In this document: piece after piece, positions 37,498-46,946 of the stretch
How the letters are laid out: the number at the start of each line of letters is the position of its first letter
Numbering within the stretch: position 1 is the stretch's first letter
Notes under the pieces: model-generated
Database searches by the model: none
What the model was told of the DNA's origin: nothing
The model's input: the letters and a program-made list of their open reading frames with translations, nothing else
NCBI RefSeq assembly: GCF_030813595.1
Contig: NZ_JAUSUH010000002.1
Location: 372,001-436,000, forward strand
Direction: 5' to 3'
Source: Ancylobacter vacuolatus
GTDB lineage: Bacteria > Pseudomonadota > Alphaproteobacteria > Rhizobiales > Xanthobacteraceae
Length of the DNA stretch: 64,000 nt
Program-made: the position numbers and the translations under genes

Positions 37498-38732
37498 CCG
37501 CCACTGCCGGAGTCTTCAGAGAACCCCTGCGCAAGTCCTTTGACACCGAGGAGCATCTCGGCAACGCCTATCAACAGGCGTTGGAGCGCAATTACGAGGA
37601 CTTCCTGATCGTCGACGTGGACTCGCACCACTACGAGACGGAAGCTTTCGGCGAGATCGCCCGCTACATTGAGGACCCGGTCCTGCGCGACGAGGCCCTC
37701 TATCAGGGCATGGCGCGCGGTGGCGTGACCTCGGTGGATGGCTCCTATCAGGAAATGACCGGACGGGTGACGCGCTATCCGCTGCGCCGCCACGAGGCGA
37801 CCCCGCCGACCATCCATCGCGACATCACGCTGATGCGTCGCTGGATGGACGCCATGGGCGTCGACATGGCCTGCATGTTCCCAACCCCGATGCTGAACAT
37901 CGCCACCTGCCCGCGTGTGGAAGTCGAGGTGGCGCTGGCGCGGGCGTATAATCGCTGGCTCTGCGACAATATCCTGTCGGAGGAGCCGCGCCTGACCTCC
38001 ATGCTCTATCTGCCGTTCAACGACCCGGAATCCTGCTACCGCATGGTCGAGGAGTTCGGCGACCGCAAGGGCGTCATCGGCTTCATGGTGACGGCCACGC
38101 ACTACAAGAGCGTGCAGGACAACGCCTTCGTGAAGACCTATGCGGCCCTGCAGGAACGCGGCCTGCCGCTCGGCTTCCACGCCGCCTATACGTGGGGCGA
38201 CAAGTCGACGGCGCTGATGAACCGCTTCATCTCTGTCCATGCCCTCGGTTTCGTCTGGCACAATATGGTGCACATGACGAACTGGCTCATGAACGGCATG
38301 CCCGAGCGCTTCCCCCGCCTCAAGACGCTCTGGATCGAAAGCGGCCTGGCATGGGTGCCCTTCCTCATGCAGCGCCTCGATAACGAATTCATGATGCGCA
38401 GCTCCGACGCCCCGCTGCTTAAGCGCAAGCCCAGCGACTACATGCGGGAGATGTTCTACACCTCACAACCCATGGAAATGGTCGAGAACAAGGAAGCGCT
38501 GGAACTCACCTTCAAGATGATGAAGGCGGAAAGCCAGCTGCTCTATTCGTCGGACTACCCCCACTGGGACATGGATCTGCCGAGCACGATCTACGACCTC
38601 CCCTTCCTTCAGGAAGGACAGAAGCGCGCCATACTGGGCGGCAACGCGCAGGACCTGTTCAAGCTCGATCCGCACTTCGCCCCCTGGAAGCTGGAGCGCC
38701 AGAAGCAGCGGGCCATGGCCGCGCGTGGCTGA
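37494..38732 (+). CDS. amidohydrolase-2 family metal-dependent hydrolase/decarboxylase (ACMSD-like)
   Basis: The 412-residue TIM-barrel protein of PF04909 has metal-ligand candidates in VDVDSHHYE (the usual D-x-H is shifted), GFHAAYTWG and the Asp in YSSDYPHWD near the end. Family members decarboxylate or hydrolyse ring-derived acids, for example aminocarboxymuconate semialdehyde or hydroxybenzoates. In this operon a decarboxylation or ring-opening step on an aromatic intermediate is plausible. It starts within the last codons of the small unknown gene. Whether it hydrolyses or decarboxylates cannot be settled from sequence. Confidence 0.82.
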   Translation: MTATAGVFREPLRKSFDTEEHLGNAYQQALERNYEDFLIVDVDSHHYETEAFGEIARYIEDPVLRDEALYQGMARGGVTSVDGSYQEMTGRVTRYPLRRHEATPPTIHRDITLMRRWMDAMGVDMACMFPTPMLNIATCPRVEVEVALARAYNRWLCDNILSEEPRLTSMLYLPFNDPESCYRMVEEFGDRKGVIGFMVTATHYKSVQDNAFVKTYAALQERGLPLGFHAAYTWGDKSTALMNRFISVHALGFVWHNMVHMTNWLMNGMPERFPRLKTLWIESGLAWVPFLMQRLDNEFMMRSSDAPLLKRKPSDYMREMFYTSQPMEMVENKEALELTFKMMKAESQLLYSSDYPHWDMDLPSTIYDLPFLQEGQKRAILGGNAQDLFKLDPHFAPWKLERQKQRAMAARG

Positions 38733-38820
38733 AGGCAGGGTCGCGCTCCGGTTGCTTGCCAGAGCAAGTGGAGCGTGGAGGCAGTAGGCGCTAGCGTTCC
38801 GGGAGGAGGCCCGATCTAGC

Positions 38821-39636
38821 ATGATGCACGCACAGGCAGTCAGCCCGGCAATGGCAGGCTCGGTTCCGGCACTGAGCTTGAAGAATGTCGGCAAGTCCTA
38901 TGGAACAGGCGCGGAGCCGATATGGGCCGTGCGTGACTTCTCGCTCGATGTGGCCAATGGCGAGTTCATCTCGATCATCGGCCCCAGCGGTTGCGGCAAG
39001 TCGACCCTGTTCAACATCATCGGCGGTTTCTTCAACCGCTATGACGGCGACGTGGTCGTCCACGGCAAATCCGACCCCGGCGCCCGCCGCACGATCGGCA
39101 GTGTGTTCCAGGAGGAATCGACCTTCGCCTGGCGCACCGCGATCGAGAATGTGATGTTTCCGCTAGAGGCGCTCGGCATCCCCAAGCCGGAGCGGATCGA
39201 GCGGGCCCGCGATACGCTCGCGCTGGTGGGGCTCGAAGGCTTCGAGAACCATTACCCCGCCGCCATGTCGGGCGGCATGCGCCAGCGCGTCTCCATCGCC
39301 CGCACCCTCGTCGTCCGGCCGCAGATCCTGCTGATGGATGAGCCCTTCGCCGCGCTCGACGAACAAACCCGCATTCTGCTGGGCGACAAAGTGCTGCAGA
39401 TCCAGCAGCAGCTGAAGCAAACCACCGTGCTGATCACGCACAACCTGACGGAAGCCGTGCTGCTCAGCGACCGCGTGGTGATCATGACCTACCGTCCGGG
39501 GCGAATAAAGCGCATCGTGGACATTGACCTCCCGCATCCGCGCACCTCCGACATCATCACCACGGACCGTTTTGGCCAGCTGGTCGGCACGATCTGGGCG
39601 GATCTGCGCGATGAATCCAATCGCGGGATGAAGTAA
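38821..39636 (+). CDS. ABC transporter ATP-binding protein, SsuB/TauB-like
   Basis: This 271-residue ATPase has Walker A GPSGCGKST, a Q-loop in VFQEESTFAWRTA, signature MSGGMRQRVSIAR, Walker B ILLMDEPFAALD and switch histidine in LITHNLTEAVLLS. This type pairs with SsuC/TauC permeases and NMT1-like binding proteins. No such permease is encoded in this operon; the permeases lie 24 kb to the left and the binding protein 7 kb to the left. Together they probably make one importer encoded in three operons. Confidence 0.9.
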   Translation: MMHAQAVSPAMAGSVPALSLKNVGKSYGTGAEPIWAVRDFSLDVANGEFISIIGPSGCGKSTLFNIIGGFFNRYDGDVVVHGKSDPGARRTIGSVFQEESTFAWRTAIENVMFPLEALGIPKPERIERARDTLALVGLEGFENHYPAAMSGGMRQRVSIARTLVVRPQILLMDEPFAALDEQTRILLGDKVLQIQQQLKQTTVLITHNLTEAVLLSDRVVIMTYRPGRIKRIVDIDLPHPRTSDIITTDRFGQLVGTIWADLRDESNRGMK

Positions 39637-39704
39637 CCCGCCATGCGTGCGGCCCGGCTCGCGGCTGCGGGCAGGCCGCGCCCCTTTCAACCAGCGAGGC
39701 TTTC

Positions 39705-40067
39705 ATGAACATCCAGCGTATCAATACGCGGAATCTGCCGCATCGCGGGGACTCCGTGACTTGGAATGGCTGCGTGCATCTGTCGGGCATCATGCCGTCG
39801 GACGAGACCGTATCCATCGCCGAGCAGACGGCCGACGTACTGCGCGAAATCGAGGCTCAGCTCGCCAATGCCGGCACCTCCAAGGCCGCGCTGATCTCGG
39901 CGACGGTCTGGCTCGCCGATCTCGACCGCGATTTCGAAGGCTTCAACGCGGTGTGGCGGGGCTGGGTCGATCGCGACAATCTGCCGGCGCGAGCCTGCGT
40001 GCAGGCGAAGCTGCACGGCAAGGGGCTGCTGGAAATCGCCGCTATCGCCGCCACACCGCCCGTCTGA
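39705..40067 (+). CDS. RidA/YjgF family protein
   Basis: The 120-residue protein opens with MNIQRINTRNLPHRGDSVTW and has the conserved arginine in PARACVQAKLHGKGLLEIAAIA, needed for imine hydrolysis in RidA proteins. The family hydrolyses enamine/imine intermediates to keto acids and ammonia. In a pathway that contains an enamidase and an aminotransferase, hydrolysis of a reactive enamine intermediate is a sensible role. It lies 68 bp after the ATPase gene at the end of the MarR-controlled operon. Confidence 0.88.
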   Translation: MNIQRINTRNLPHRGDSVTWNGCVHLSGIMPSDETVSIAEQTADVLREIEAQLANAGTSKAALISATVWLADLDRDFEGFNAVWRGWVDRDNLPARACVQAKLHGKGLLEIAAIAATPPV

Positions 40068-40330
40068 CGCGCAGTCCGCGCATCCGCCCGCGCTTGGCCG
40101 CCCCGGATTTGGCTGGCACTCCGGTAGGCATGAAGAGGGCCTCAATTGACGTAGAGTTAGATAAAGGAGAGCCGTAACAGGCCGGGTGCGCCGCTGGCCA
40201 TGCGACCTACGCCTCTTTGCCATTCAATTTTTGCTAAAGATTGAAGCTATCGCGGGACTATGGCAGAGTGCCCTGCACTGCCGTGCCTCAAGGCTGCAAT
40301 CGGCGAGTTGGGACACGGCAAGAGGACTCA

Positions 40331-40936
40331 ATGAAGACTAAGTTACCGCGCGTGGATTCGGGTTCTTCTAAAGTACGGCCTGAGAAAAAGTCGGACCCGA
40401 AAACGATGTTCATTCCACCCCTTACGATCTCGCATCGCCGTATCCTGTCGAAGGGGCGGGACGACGAGTTCCGGCAGACCATTTATCTCATCGTCCAGGT
40501 GCTCAGCCGGCTTGAGGCCTGTCGCGCCGCCTTCGGGCGCGCGCTTGGGCTCACCGGCTCGCAATTCGCGGTGTTGATCGGCGTTGCGTACCAGCAGGGC
40601 GAAGTTGGGGTTAAGATTAACGCGCTAGCGAAATATGTGCAGTTGGCGTCGACCCATGTCACCACCGAAGTCGGGGTGCTCTCACGACGCGGGCTGCTGG
40701 TGAAGCATGTCGACGCGGAAGACCGCCGTAGTGTGCTCGTCAAGCTCTCGCCCGAAGGTGAAGCCGCCGTTGAACAGGTTGCCCCCTTCCTGCGCCGGGT
40801 GAATGACCAGCTCTTCAACGACATATCGCGCGAGCAGATCACCAAGTTGCGAGAAATCTTCACTACTCTATCCTTCAATAGCGAATTTGCCATGGCCGAA
40901 GTGCGACGCTATGAGCGGGAGCGCGACGGAGCATGA
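40331..40936 (+). CDS. MarR family transcriptional regulator (second)
   Basis: The 201-residue regulator has a basic N-terminal extension of about 40 residues (MKTKLPRVDSGSSKVRPEKKS) before the winged-helix domain. Recognition-helix sequence KINALAKYVQLASTHVTTEV and wing VKHVDAEDRRSVLVKLSPEG are clear. An AGAGGA site precedes the ATG. It lies at the right end of the catabolic region and is unrelated in close detail to the MarR at 36.2 kb. It may control the promoters sharing TACATA-type elements; that is a guess. Confidence 0.85.
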   Translation: MKTKLPRVDSGSSKVRPEKKSDPKTMFIPPLTISHRRILSKGRDDEFRQTIYLIVQVLSRLEACRAAFGRALGLTGSQFAVLIGVAYQQGEVGVKINALAKYVQLASTHVTTEVGVLSRRGLLVKHVDAEDRRSVLVKLSPEGEAAVEQVAPFLRRVNDQLFNDISREQITKLREIFTTLSFNSEFAMAEVRRYERERDGA

Positions 40937-41216
40937 GGATTGCTCGGGCACGTGCAGCCTGCGACTGAGAGCACTGGCACTGCTGCCGGCCTTGCCGCAC
41001 GCGGCAGCTGACAATCCTGCCGCTTTAGCGCGAGAACGCGCCTGGTCTATCGTGGCGGATACTGAAGCCCTCGGCCGCCTACCCGGCCGCGCCGCCACTT
41101 GCTGGCGTGAACCTCACCATGACGATTGAGGCGCCCGGCCTGTTGCCGGCACCTGTTAAGGCCGTGGAGCAGGTAGCCGGCCTGCTTAACGACGGTGGAC
41201 CGGCTAAGCCGCAATC

Positions 41217-42338
41217 TCAGGTCGTTACAGCACCTCTCCGCAGGTTCAGGCGGTATCGCGTGTAACGGCGTTCGCCGAAGCGCGTCAGGGCGCCTTTCTC
41301 GACCAGATCGTGCAGGTCCCGCGTGGCGGTGGGGCGTGAGGTGCCGGTGATTGCGAGGTAGTTTTCCGCGCTCAGGCCGCCCGTGAAGCCGCCGGGGCCC
41401 TCGCGGAACAGGCGGGCGATCACCTTTTCCTGCCGTTCGTTCAACTTGTCGCGGAAGCGATCGTAAAAATGCGCCTTGGCGATGTGGAAGGCGACGCGGC
41501 CGAGCGTCGTCTGCTGGGCCGCGATGATCGTTTCCGCAAAACAGACCAGCCAGTCCGTGACATCGAGCGTCCGCTGATGGACCTCGAGCTGATCGTAACA
41601 GGCCTTGCGATGCTGCTCGATTGTATGGGCGAGCGTGATCAGCGTCGGCTGACCGATGTTCTGGGCGAGGGATTTTTCCGCCAGTGTCCGGCCGATGCGA
41701 CCGTTGCCGTCCTCGAAGGGATGGATGCTCTCGAAATAAAGATGCCCGATCCCGGCCCGGGTAAGTGCTGGCAAGGGCATTTCGCCGTCCGGGGCCGAGC
41801 CATTGAACCAGGCGAGATATGCGGCCATCTCGTCCGGAACCCGAGAGGATGGAGGCGCCTCGAAATGTACGGTCGGCCCATCCTGGTGGCCGGACACGAT
41901 CTGCACTGCGTCTTCATGGCGACGGTAGCCGCCGATGATCTCCAGATGCCGGCTGTCTGCCATCAGCATGCGGTGCCAGCGGAACAGCGTGCCAGCGTCG
42001 AGGGGATGGGCCCAGCTCCGATAGAGATCGACCATCATCTCCGCGATGCCCCGCTCTTTCGGCTTCACGTTGCGATTGTCGGTGTCGAGGCCGAGCTGAC
42101 GGCGCAGGGAGGATTGCACGCTGAGGCGATCCAGTGTCTCCCCTTCGATCACGCTGGTCTTGACCGCCTCGTCACTGAGGAGTTCGATCCGCAGCCGGTC
42201 CCGCTCGCCCTCGCTCACATGCCGAACCGCGCCGATCACCTCGCCGGTGAGCAGCAGGAACCGCCGCTCCAGCGGTTCGAGGACAACCGGATCATAGGCA
42301 AAATGCGGCCAGCCGTGCTGGGTCCAGTTCCAAGCCAT
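41217..42338 (-). CDS. Fic family protein with class II-type inhibitory motif
   Basis: The 373-residue protein has an N-terminal DUF4172-like region, the full Fic catalytic motif HPFEDGNGRIGR near residue 207, and an upstream inhibitory motif TSVIEGE near residue 60 that matches (S/T)xxxE(G/N). A winged-helix segment forms the C-terminus (ISGTSRPTATRDLHDLV-like). Fic enzymes transfer AMP to Thr, Ser or Tyr of a target protein, and the inhibitory Glu restrains activity. The gene looks intact, unlike its neighbours in the mobile remnant. A strong AAGGAGG precedes the ATG. Autoregulation by the C-terminal DNA-binding domain is possible. Confidence 0.9.
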   Translation of the reverse strand: MAWNWTQHGWPHFAYDPVVLEPLERRFLLLTGEVIGAVRHVSEGERDRLRIELLSDEAVKTSVIEGETLDRLSVQSSLRRQLGLDTDNRNVKPKERGIAEMMVDLYRSWAHPLDAGTLFRWHRMLMADSRHLEIIGGYRRHEDAVQIVSGHQDGPTVHFEAPPSSRVPDEMAAYLAWFNGSAPDGEMPLPALTRAGIGHLYFESIHPFEDGNGRIGRTLAEKSLAQNIGQPTLITLAHTIEQHRKACYDQLEVHQRTLDVTDWLVCFAETIIAAQQTTLGRVAFHIAKAHFYDRFRDKLNERQEKVIARLFREGPGGFTGGLSAENYLAITGTSRPTATRDLHDLVEKGALTRFGERRYTRYRLNLRRGAVTT

Positions 42339-42411
42339 GAGCGATAGAGCCTCCTTCTATCGCTCACATAATAGCGGATATGTGATTGATAGATAGCCGT
42401 CCTATCGCTCA
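42338..42411 (-). promoter_or_regulatory. three TGAGCGATAG repeats at the Fic gene start
   Basis: The 10-mer TGAGCGATAG occurs on the minus strand at 42411-42402 and 42366-42357, 45 bp apart, and in inverted orientation at 42338-42347, forming a perfect inverted repeat with the nearer copy around the Shine-Dalgarno. This suggests an operator, or an mRNA hairpin hiding the ribosome-binding site. The rest of the 384-bp gap up to trbB shows no gene; a 6-bp hairpin (ACCCCG/CGGGGT, 42658-42676) lacks a T-tract. Confidence 0.6.
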
Positions 42412-42722
42412 TGGCAGAGCCGCGCCATCGCGCCCCGCAGGCTGATCGAGCGCCCCCATCCCCATTTCCTGCGCTGGCATAGAGAGCATTGTTTCAAGCC
42501 GTGAAGCGGAGGCTCCCTATGCCGCTTCCGATCATTGCACAGCAGTTCCGCCGTTCGCCTGTCATTGCACGCCACGCTGCGACTCGGATGGAATCCTGTT
42601 GAACCGGCCTAATATCGGGCTCTTTTAATCATCCCCACCCGGGATGAGATCGTCAGGACCCCGGCACTGTCGGGGTTGGGATGGCGGCAGTACATCATCA
42701 GGGTTTTGCCCGCGGCGCGCGG

Positions 42723-43628
42723 ATGCTGCGCACGGCGCTGGGTCCGGCGATCACCCGCACGTGGAAGACCCATCCGTCGTCGAGGTGATGCTGAGCCCGG
42801 TTGGGCGGCTGTGGATCGACCGTCTCTCGGAGGGACTGTCCGACACGAGTGAGCGGCTTTTGCCTGCAGACGGCGAGCGCATCGTGCGGCTCGTCGCACA
42901 CCATGTCGGCGCCGAGGTGCATGCGGGAGCCCCGCGTGTTTCGGCTGAGCTGCCCGAGACGGGAGAACGGTTCGAGGGACTGCCGCCGGTCGTGGCGGCC
43001 CCGACTTTCGCCATCCGCAAGCCCGCCGTCGCGGTGTTCACGCTTGAGGACTATGTCCGCGCCGGGATCATGTCGGCCGGGCACGCTGGCGCTTTGCGCC
43101 AGTGTGTTGCCTCTCGCGCCAACATATTGGTGGCCGGCGGCACCTCGACGGGCAAGACCACGCTGACCAATGCGCTGCTCGCCGATGTCGCGAAGACAAC
43201 TGATCGCATCGTCCTCATCGAGGATACGCGCGAGCTGCAATGCGCGGCGCCGAACCTCGTCGCCCTGCGCACCAAGGACGGCGTCGCCTCGCTGTCCGAG
43301 CTCGTCCGGTCAGCGTTGCGGCTGCGTCCCGACCGCATCTCCATTGGCGAGGTGCGCGGCGCAGAGGCGCTCGACCTGCTCAAGGCATGGGGCACCGGCC
43401 ATCCCGGCGGCATCGGCACCATCCATGCCGGCAGCGCGCTCGGCGCGCTGCGGCGGATGGAGCAACTCATTCAGGAAGCCGTCGTCACCGTCCCGCGCGC
43501 GCTGATCGCCGAGACCATCAATCTCGTGGCCGTCCGCACGCCGGCTCATAGAACTCGCCCGTGTCGAGGGCCTTGGCCCCGATGGCGACTACCGCGTCAC
43601 CCCTGCTTTCACCGGAGATCCCTCATGA
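42723..43628 (+). pseudogene. trbB: trbB conjugal-transfer ATPase, frameshifted
   Basis: The gene encodes the VirB11/TrbB-type secretion ATPase: the Walker A stretch ILVAGGTSTGKTT, LIEDTRELQC and the Walker B/His region TGHPGGIGTIHAGSALGAL are all recognisable. The normal start [12 protein letters not shown] is present, but one base is missing near 42758, moving [11 protein letters not shown] into another frame. A further lesion around 43531-43545 (several codons lost plus a frame change) separates the ATPase core from its tail RLIELARVEGLGPDGDYRV. The protein cannot be made in one piece. The tail stop overlaps the trbC ATG in the original arrangement. Confidence 0.88.
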
Positions 43629-43957
43629 TCCGATCGCTCCATCGCGCCCGTAGCGCCGCCCGATTGGCCGCGTCTGCCATCTGCATCAGCCTGATGGCCA
43701 TGGCCAGCGCTCATGCCTCTGGCTCCTCCATGCCGTGGGAGGCGCCGCTGCAATCCATCCTTCAGTCGATCGAGGGGCCCGTCGCCAAGATCATCCCCGT
43801 CATCGTCATCATCTCGACCGGGCTGGCGCTGGCCTTCGGCGACACGTCGGGCGGCTTCCGCCGGCTGATCCAGATCGTGTTCGGCCTGTCGATCGCCTTC
43901 GCCGCCTCGAGCTTCTTCCTGTCCTTCTTCTCCTTCGGCGGCGGAGCGCTCGTCTGA
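43625..43957 (+). CDS. trbC: TrbC/VirB2-type conjugal pilin subunit
   Basis: The 110-residue protein has a long signal sequence (MIRSLHRARSAARLAASAICISLMAMASAHA) and two hydrophobic segments (IIPVIVIISTGLALAFG and LIQIVFGLSIAFAASSFFLSFF), the architecture of TrbC/VirB2 pilins. Its ATG overlaps the stop of trbB and its stop overlaps the start of trbD, so the original operon order trbB-trbC-trbD is kept. The gene appears intact but is orphaned, with trbE onward absent. Confidence 0.85.
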   Translation: MIRSLHRARSAARLAASAICISLMAMASAHASGSSMPWEAPLQSILQSIEGPVAKIIPVIVIISTGLALAFGDTSGGFRRLIQIVFGLSIAFAASSFFLSFFSFGGGALV

Positions 43958-44184
43958 TGGCCGAGACGGTTGAGGTCCCCGGCTTCAGCGTTCCGGTCCA
44001 TGGGGCGCTGACCGAGCCGATCCTGCTCGGCGGCGCACCACGCGCCATCGCCATCGTCAATGGCACGCTCGCCGGAGCCGTGGGTCTTGGCCTGCGCTCG
44101 GACGGTGGGGAACTGACGCATGTCGCCATTGTGTGGGATCGCGCCTGCCTTTGGTTCAACCAAGGACCGGCCACGGGGCCCTAG
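43957..44184 (+). pseudogene. trbD: trbD, truncated at a recombination junction
   Basis: The first 47 codons (opening MAETVEVPGFSVPVHGALTE and ending VGLGLR) match TrbD/VirB3-type inner-membrane proteins. After about position 44097 the similarity stops before the expected hydrophobic C-terminal half, and the frame runs on for 28 unrelated codons. From about 44119 the opposite strand encodes a recognisable helicase. The break is therefore a sharp join of two unrelated segments. TrbE and later conjugation genes are not present. Confidence 0.82.
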
Positions 44185-46077
44185 TTCGACGACAATCTGC
44201 TGCTCATAGGTCAGTTCGTCGACGGTGAAATTGCCGACTTCTGGCAGGTTCGGAGCCAAGTTCTTGGCTGTCGTGCAGGCGTGGTCGGCTTGCTGCACAA
44301 AGATGATGGTCTTCAGGTTCGTGGCGGCGGTTCGCGTGGCGATCGCGGCGGAAACTTTATTGGCATTAGCTGTCGGGCCGTGGGTACCCAAGCCGATAGC
44401 CACGGAGTCGGGCAAGAGCTTCAGGAGGGCCGTATCCTGGGGATGGTCTTTGTTCCAGTTGTTCTGAAGACCAAAGAGCGCGTAGGCGGGGACCTCCAGC
44501 GACGGCTTCTTGGGCTTCAGTCCCCTTTTCTTCGAATGGGCATAGGCTGACAACATGCTCAGCCGGCCCTGCGGATAGACGACCACGCCACGCGCCTGCC
44601 GGCTCGGCTTCCATGGCTCGTGATAATAACGGGCCTCGCCCGGAAGCAAGGTCGTCAGCCAAGCGGCCAATTCTTCTCCGTTGGTAAGCATGGCGGACAA
44701 CAGGAGGAAATCGGCCGTCGGGGCGCGTTTGGCCGCGTGCATCAGGCTCAGCATCGCATCGACGGAGCGGCTTCCCCCACCGATAGGGCTCAGAATGTGA
44801 CATTCGTCCAAGACGATCAGTCCCACCTCGGAGACATCAGCCTCAGCGAAGCTCAGCATCGCGAGCAACCGTTCTGGGGTCATCACCTCAATGTCGCTGA
44901 GTTCTGGACCGCTTGCCAAAATCGAAAGGTCGCCGTCCGCTGATACGATTACGCCGCCCAGATCATCGGGGAAGCTCTTGGCGAGGTCGTCGCTGAGTTG
45001 ATCGACTAGGGCCAGGGTTGGGACGAGAAAGATCACCTTGCGGCCCGCCGCCAGGGTCGCGGCGATCTTGAGTTCCGAAAAGGTGGTCTTGCCCGCACCG
45101 GTCGGCAGAACCAGAACGGCTGAGCGCCCCACATCAAGCAGGCCGTCATCGATGGCTGGCCGATGGTTGGGCCAAACGGTCGGCTTCGACTTGGTTCGAT
45201 TGCGGATCCAAGTCTTCCATACGTCGGCATTGACACCGGCGGGAACCGGCAAGGCCGCTAAGCTCGACCCTATCAGACCCTCGGCGACCTGGCGCAGGAG
45301 CCGCGCGAGGTGACGTGGTCCGGTAAAGGCCGAAGTCATCGCGCCGCCGTCGCCTGGAATCTGCAGGTCGCTGACTGATAGCCTCTCGACCATCACAAAG
45401 GTCTGTTGTGCCGTGGCGGCGCGACGAAACGCGCTTTCCGGCACAGGCTGATCCAACGCCAGTGCCGCCATTTGAACTAGACCTGACCAACAGAGACCGT
45501 AAAGGGCCTGGGTGGCCTGCCATTCAAACGGAACGTCTGGGCTCGACTTTAGAAGTTGCAGCCGTCGAGCCCGCGCAAGGATCGCCTCGAATCGCTCAGC
45601 ACTGAGATCGGCGATCGACTCCAGCAAAGCGGTCAGCACGAGGTCGTCCGCCGCCAAGCCCTGTAGCCGAAGGCCGGCCTCCCGAGCGTCGGGGCTTTGT
45701 CCGGCGATCATAAAGAGGAGCGGCGCGGCGAGGATTGGATGGGTGGCATTGGCTGTAAGCATGCCACGGCCGGCCACCCCGCCATGCGTCACAACACGGC
45801 CAACGATCTGATAGGCGGTCGCCGCGACAAACGCGGCCGCTTGTCGCGATGGAAGTTCCTGCGCGGTGTCGGCAACTGCCTCATAGACAGCGGCCATACG
45901 TAACAGGCGATCTAGATTCAGCGCCCGCAGGGCGCCTGCGTCCGGGTCCGCGGCGTGGAGGCGCAACGCAACTAGTTGCGCGTAAATCCGAGTGAGCTCT
46001 TGGGGTAGCGCTTCAGGATTAATGCCCTCGACGGGAGGAGCCGAGCGGATAAGATTTGCAGTGGCGACGTCAAACAT
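44119..46077 (-). pseudogene. Hachiman HamB-like superfamily 2 helicase, 3' end lost
   Basis: About 650 residues remain. The N-terminal 320 residues are helical and unrecognised; then come Walker A VLPTGAGKTTFSELK, LVPTLALVDQL, Walker B/DECH in IVLDECHILSP, motif III in LLSAML and motif IV TIIFVQQADHA, ending near a PHNGDM motif as in Ski2-like helicases. Motifs V and VI of the second RecA domain are missing because the gene is joined to trbD antisense at about 44098-44119; the frame continues to 43762 as nonsense. The start overlaps the upstream nuclease-like gene by 8 bp. The pair resembles HamA-HamB but could be another nuclease-helicase defence system. Confidence 0.6.
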
Positions 46078-46855
46078 CGAACGCCTCAATCTTTGCCCAG
46101 ACGAGCGCAGCAAAATCCTTGAACCAGCCGCGCATGTCCTTAAGCGGAAAGGTGTCGCCAAATCGCGCTTCAAGGTCTACGGCCAGATCGTCGTAGTCCT
46201 TGAAGACCTTCTTGCATTCGTTCTGAGGGAAGGCCTCTGGACTCACGGTCAGGGCGGCACGAAAGGCGATCGGACGGGGAGCCAGCGCAATGCGCCCATA
46301 GGCCCGATTGCTTTCGGCCTCGGTGAGATTGAAACGTGCCAACAGACCTATGGCGATCTGCAGAAGCTCATCGTCACGCGTACCCGTGATCCAATCCGAG
46401 AAGGCGGGCAGCACTTCATCGCGGAATTTTGTTCGGGGGTCGTCGGTGCACTTTTGCTCGTATACTGTCACCTTCCGCAGTTCTCTGGCCGTTTCATCAA
46501 AGATGACCTTTACCGAGTCGGCGCCCTGATTGGTGGCCCGGCGATGCGGATCGGAAACGACTTCGTTTGCTGCGGCGCCTTTGCGCGCGACGAGCCAGCA
46601 GATCGTTTCAAACAGCAGACCATCACGATGCCAGGGGTCTTTTTCCGGGAACAGCGCTTTATTCAAGCGTACCTTCAAGGCAGCGCTTGTGGGAACGGGG
46701 CCAATTTCCGCACCAGCTAGAATGCCCGTGACAAGTTGCGCTCGACCGACCATCACGATCGCGACGAGTTTCGCGAGTCCATCGAGATCATCGACGAACC
46801 ACTGCTCTCCGCCACACAGGTCGTCGACGCCGTGGTCAACAGTCGATATAGCCAT
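46070..46855 (-). CDS. HamA-like nuclease-domain protein, partner of the helicase
   Basis: The 261-residue protein has a putative PD-(D/E)xK core around residue 130: NQGADSVKVIFDE supplies an acidic residue and VTVYEQKC gives the E-x-K pair. The C-terminal half is helical and lacks known motifs. The ATG with GGGAGG upstream is preferred to an earlier ATG that overlaps the divergent gene start. The size, the nuclease-like core and the 8-bp overlap with a Ski2-like helicase match the arrangement of Hachiman anti-phage systems (DUF1837 HamA plus HamB). I cannot confirm the DUF1837 assignment. Without an intact helicase it is probably non-functional. Confidence 0.6.
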   Translation of the reverse strand: MAISTVDHGVDDLCGGEQWFVDDLDGLAKLVAIVMVGRAQLVTGILAGAEIGPVPTSAALKVRLNKALFPEKDPWHRDGLLFETICWLVARKGAAANEVVSDPHRRATNQGADSVKVIFDETARELRKVTVYEQKCTDDPRTKFRDEVLPAFSDWITGTRDDELLQIAIGLLARFNLTEAESNRAYGRIALAPRPIAFRAALTVSPEAFPQNECKKVFKDYDDLAVDLEARFGDTFPLKDMRGWFKDFAALVWAKIEAFDV

Positions 46856-46946
46856 AGATTGTTCGGCCTCCCATTCGCTATCTAGCATGGTATCCACGGA
46901 AGGCCATAAGCGCTGGTCAAGCAAGGCGGCTGCACCAAGAGGGCAC

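Noticed and set aside
42658-42676. Short hairpin before trbB as a terminator
   Set aside because: The stem has only six base pairs and no T-tract on either strand.
42644-43957. A single 437-codon frame that would fuse TrbB to TrbC
   Set aside because: The frame arises from deletions that destroyed the trbB reading frame; the true TrbB start and tail lie in other frames and TrbC has its own ATG and signal peptide.
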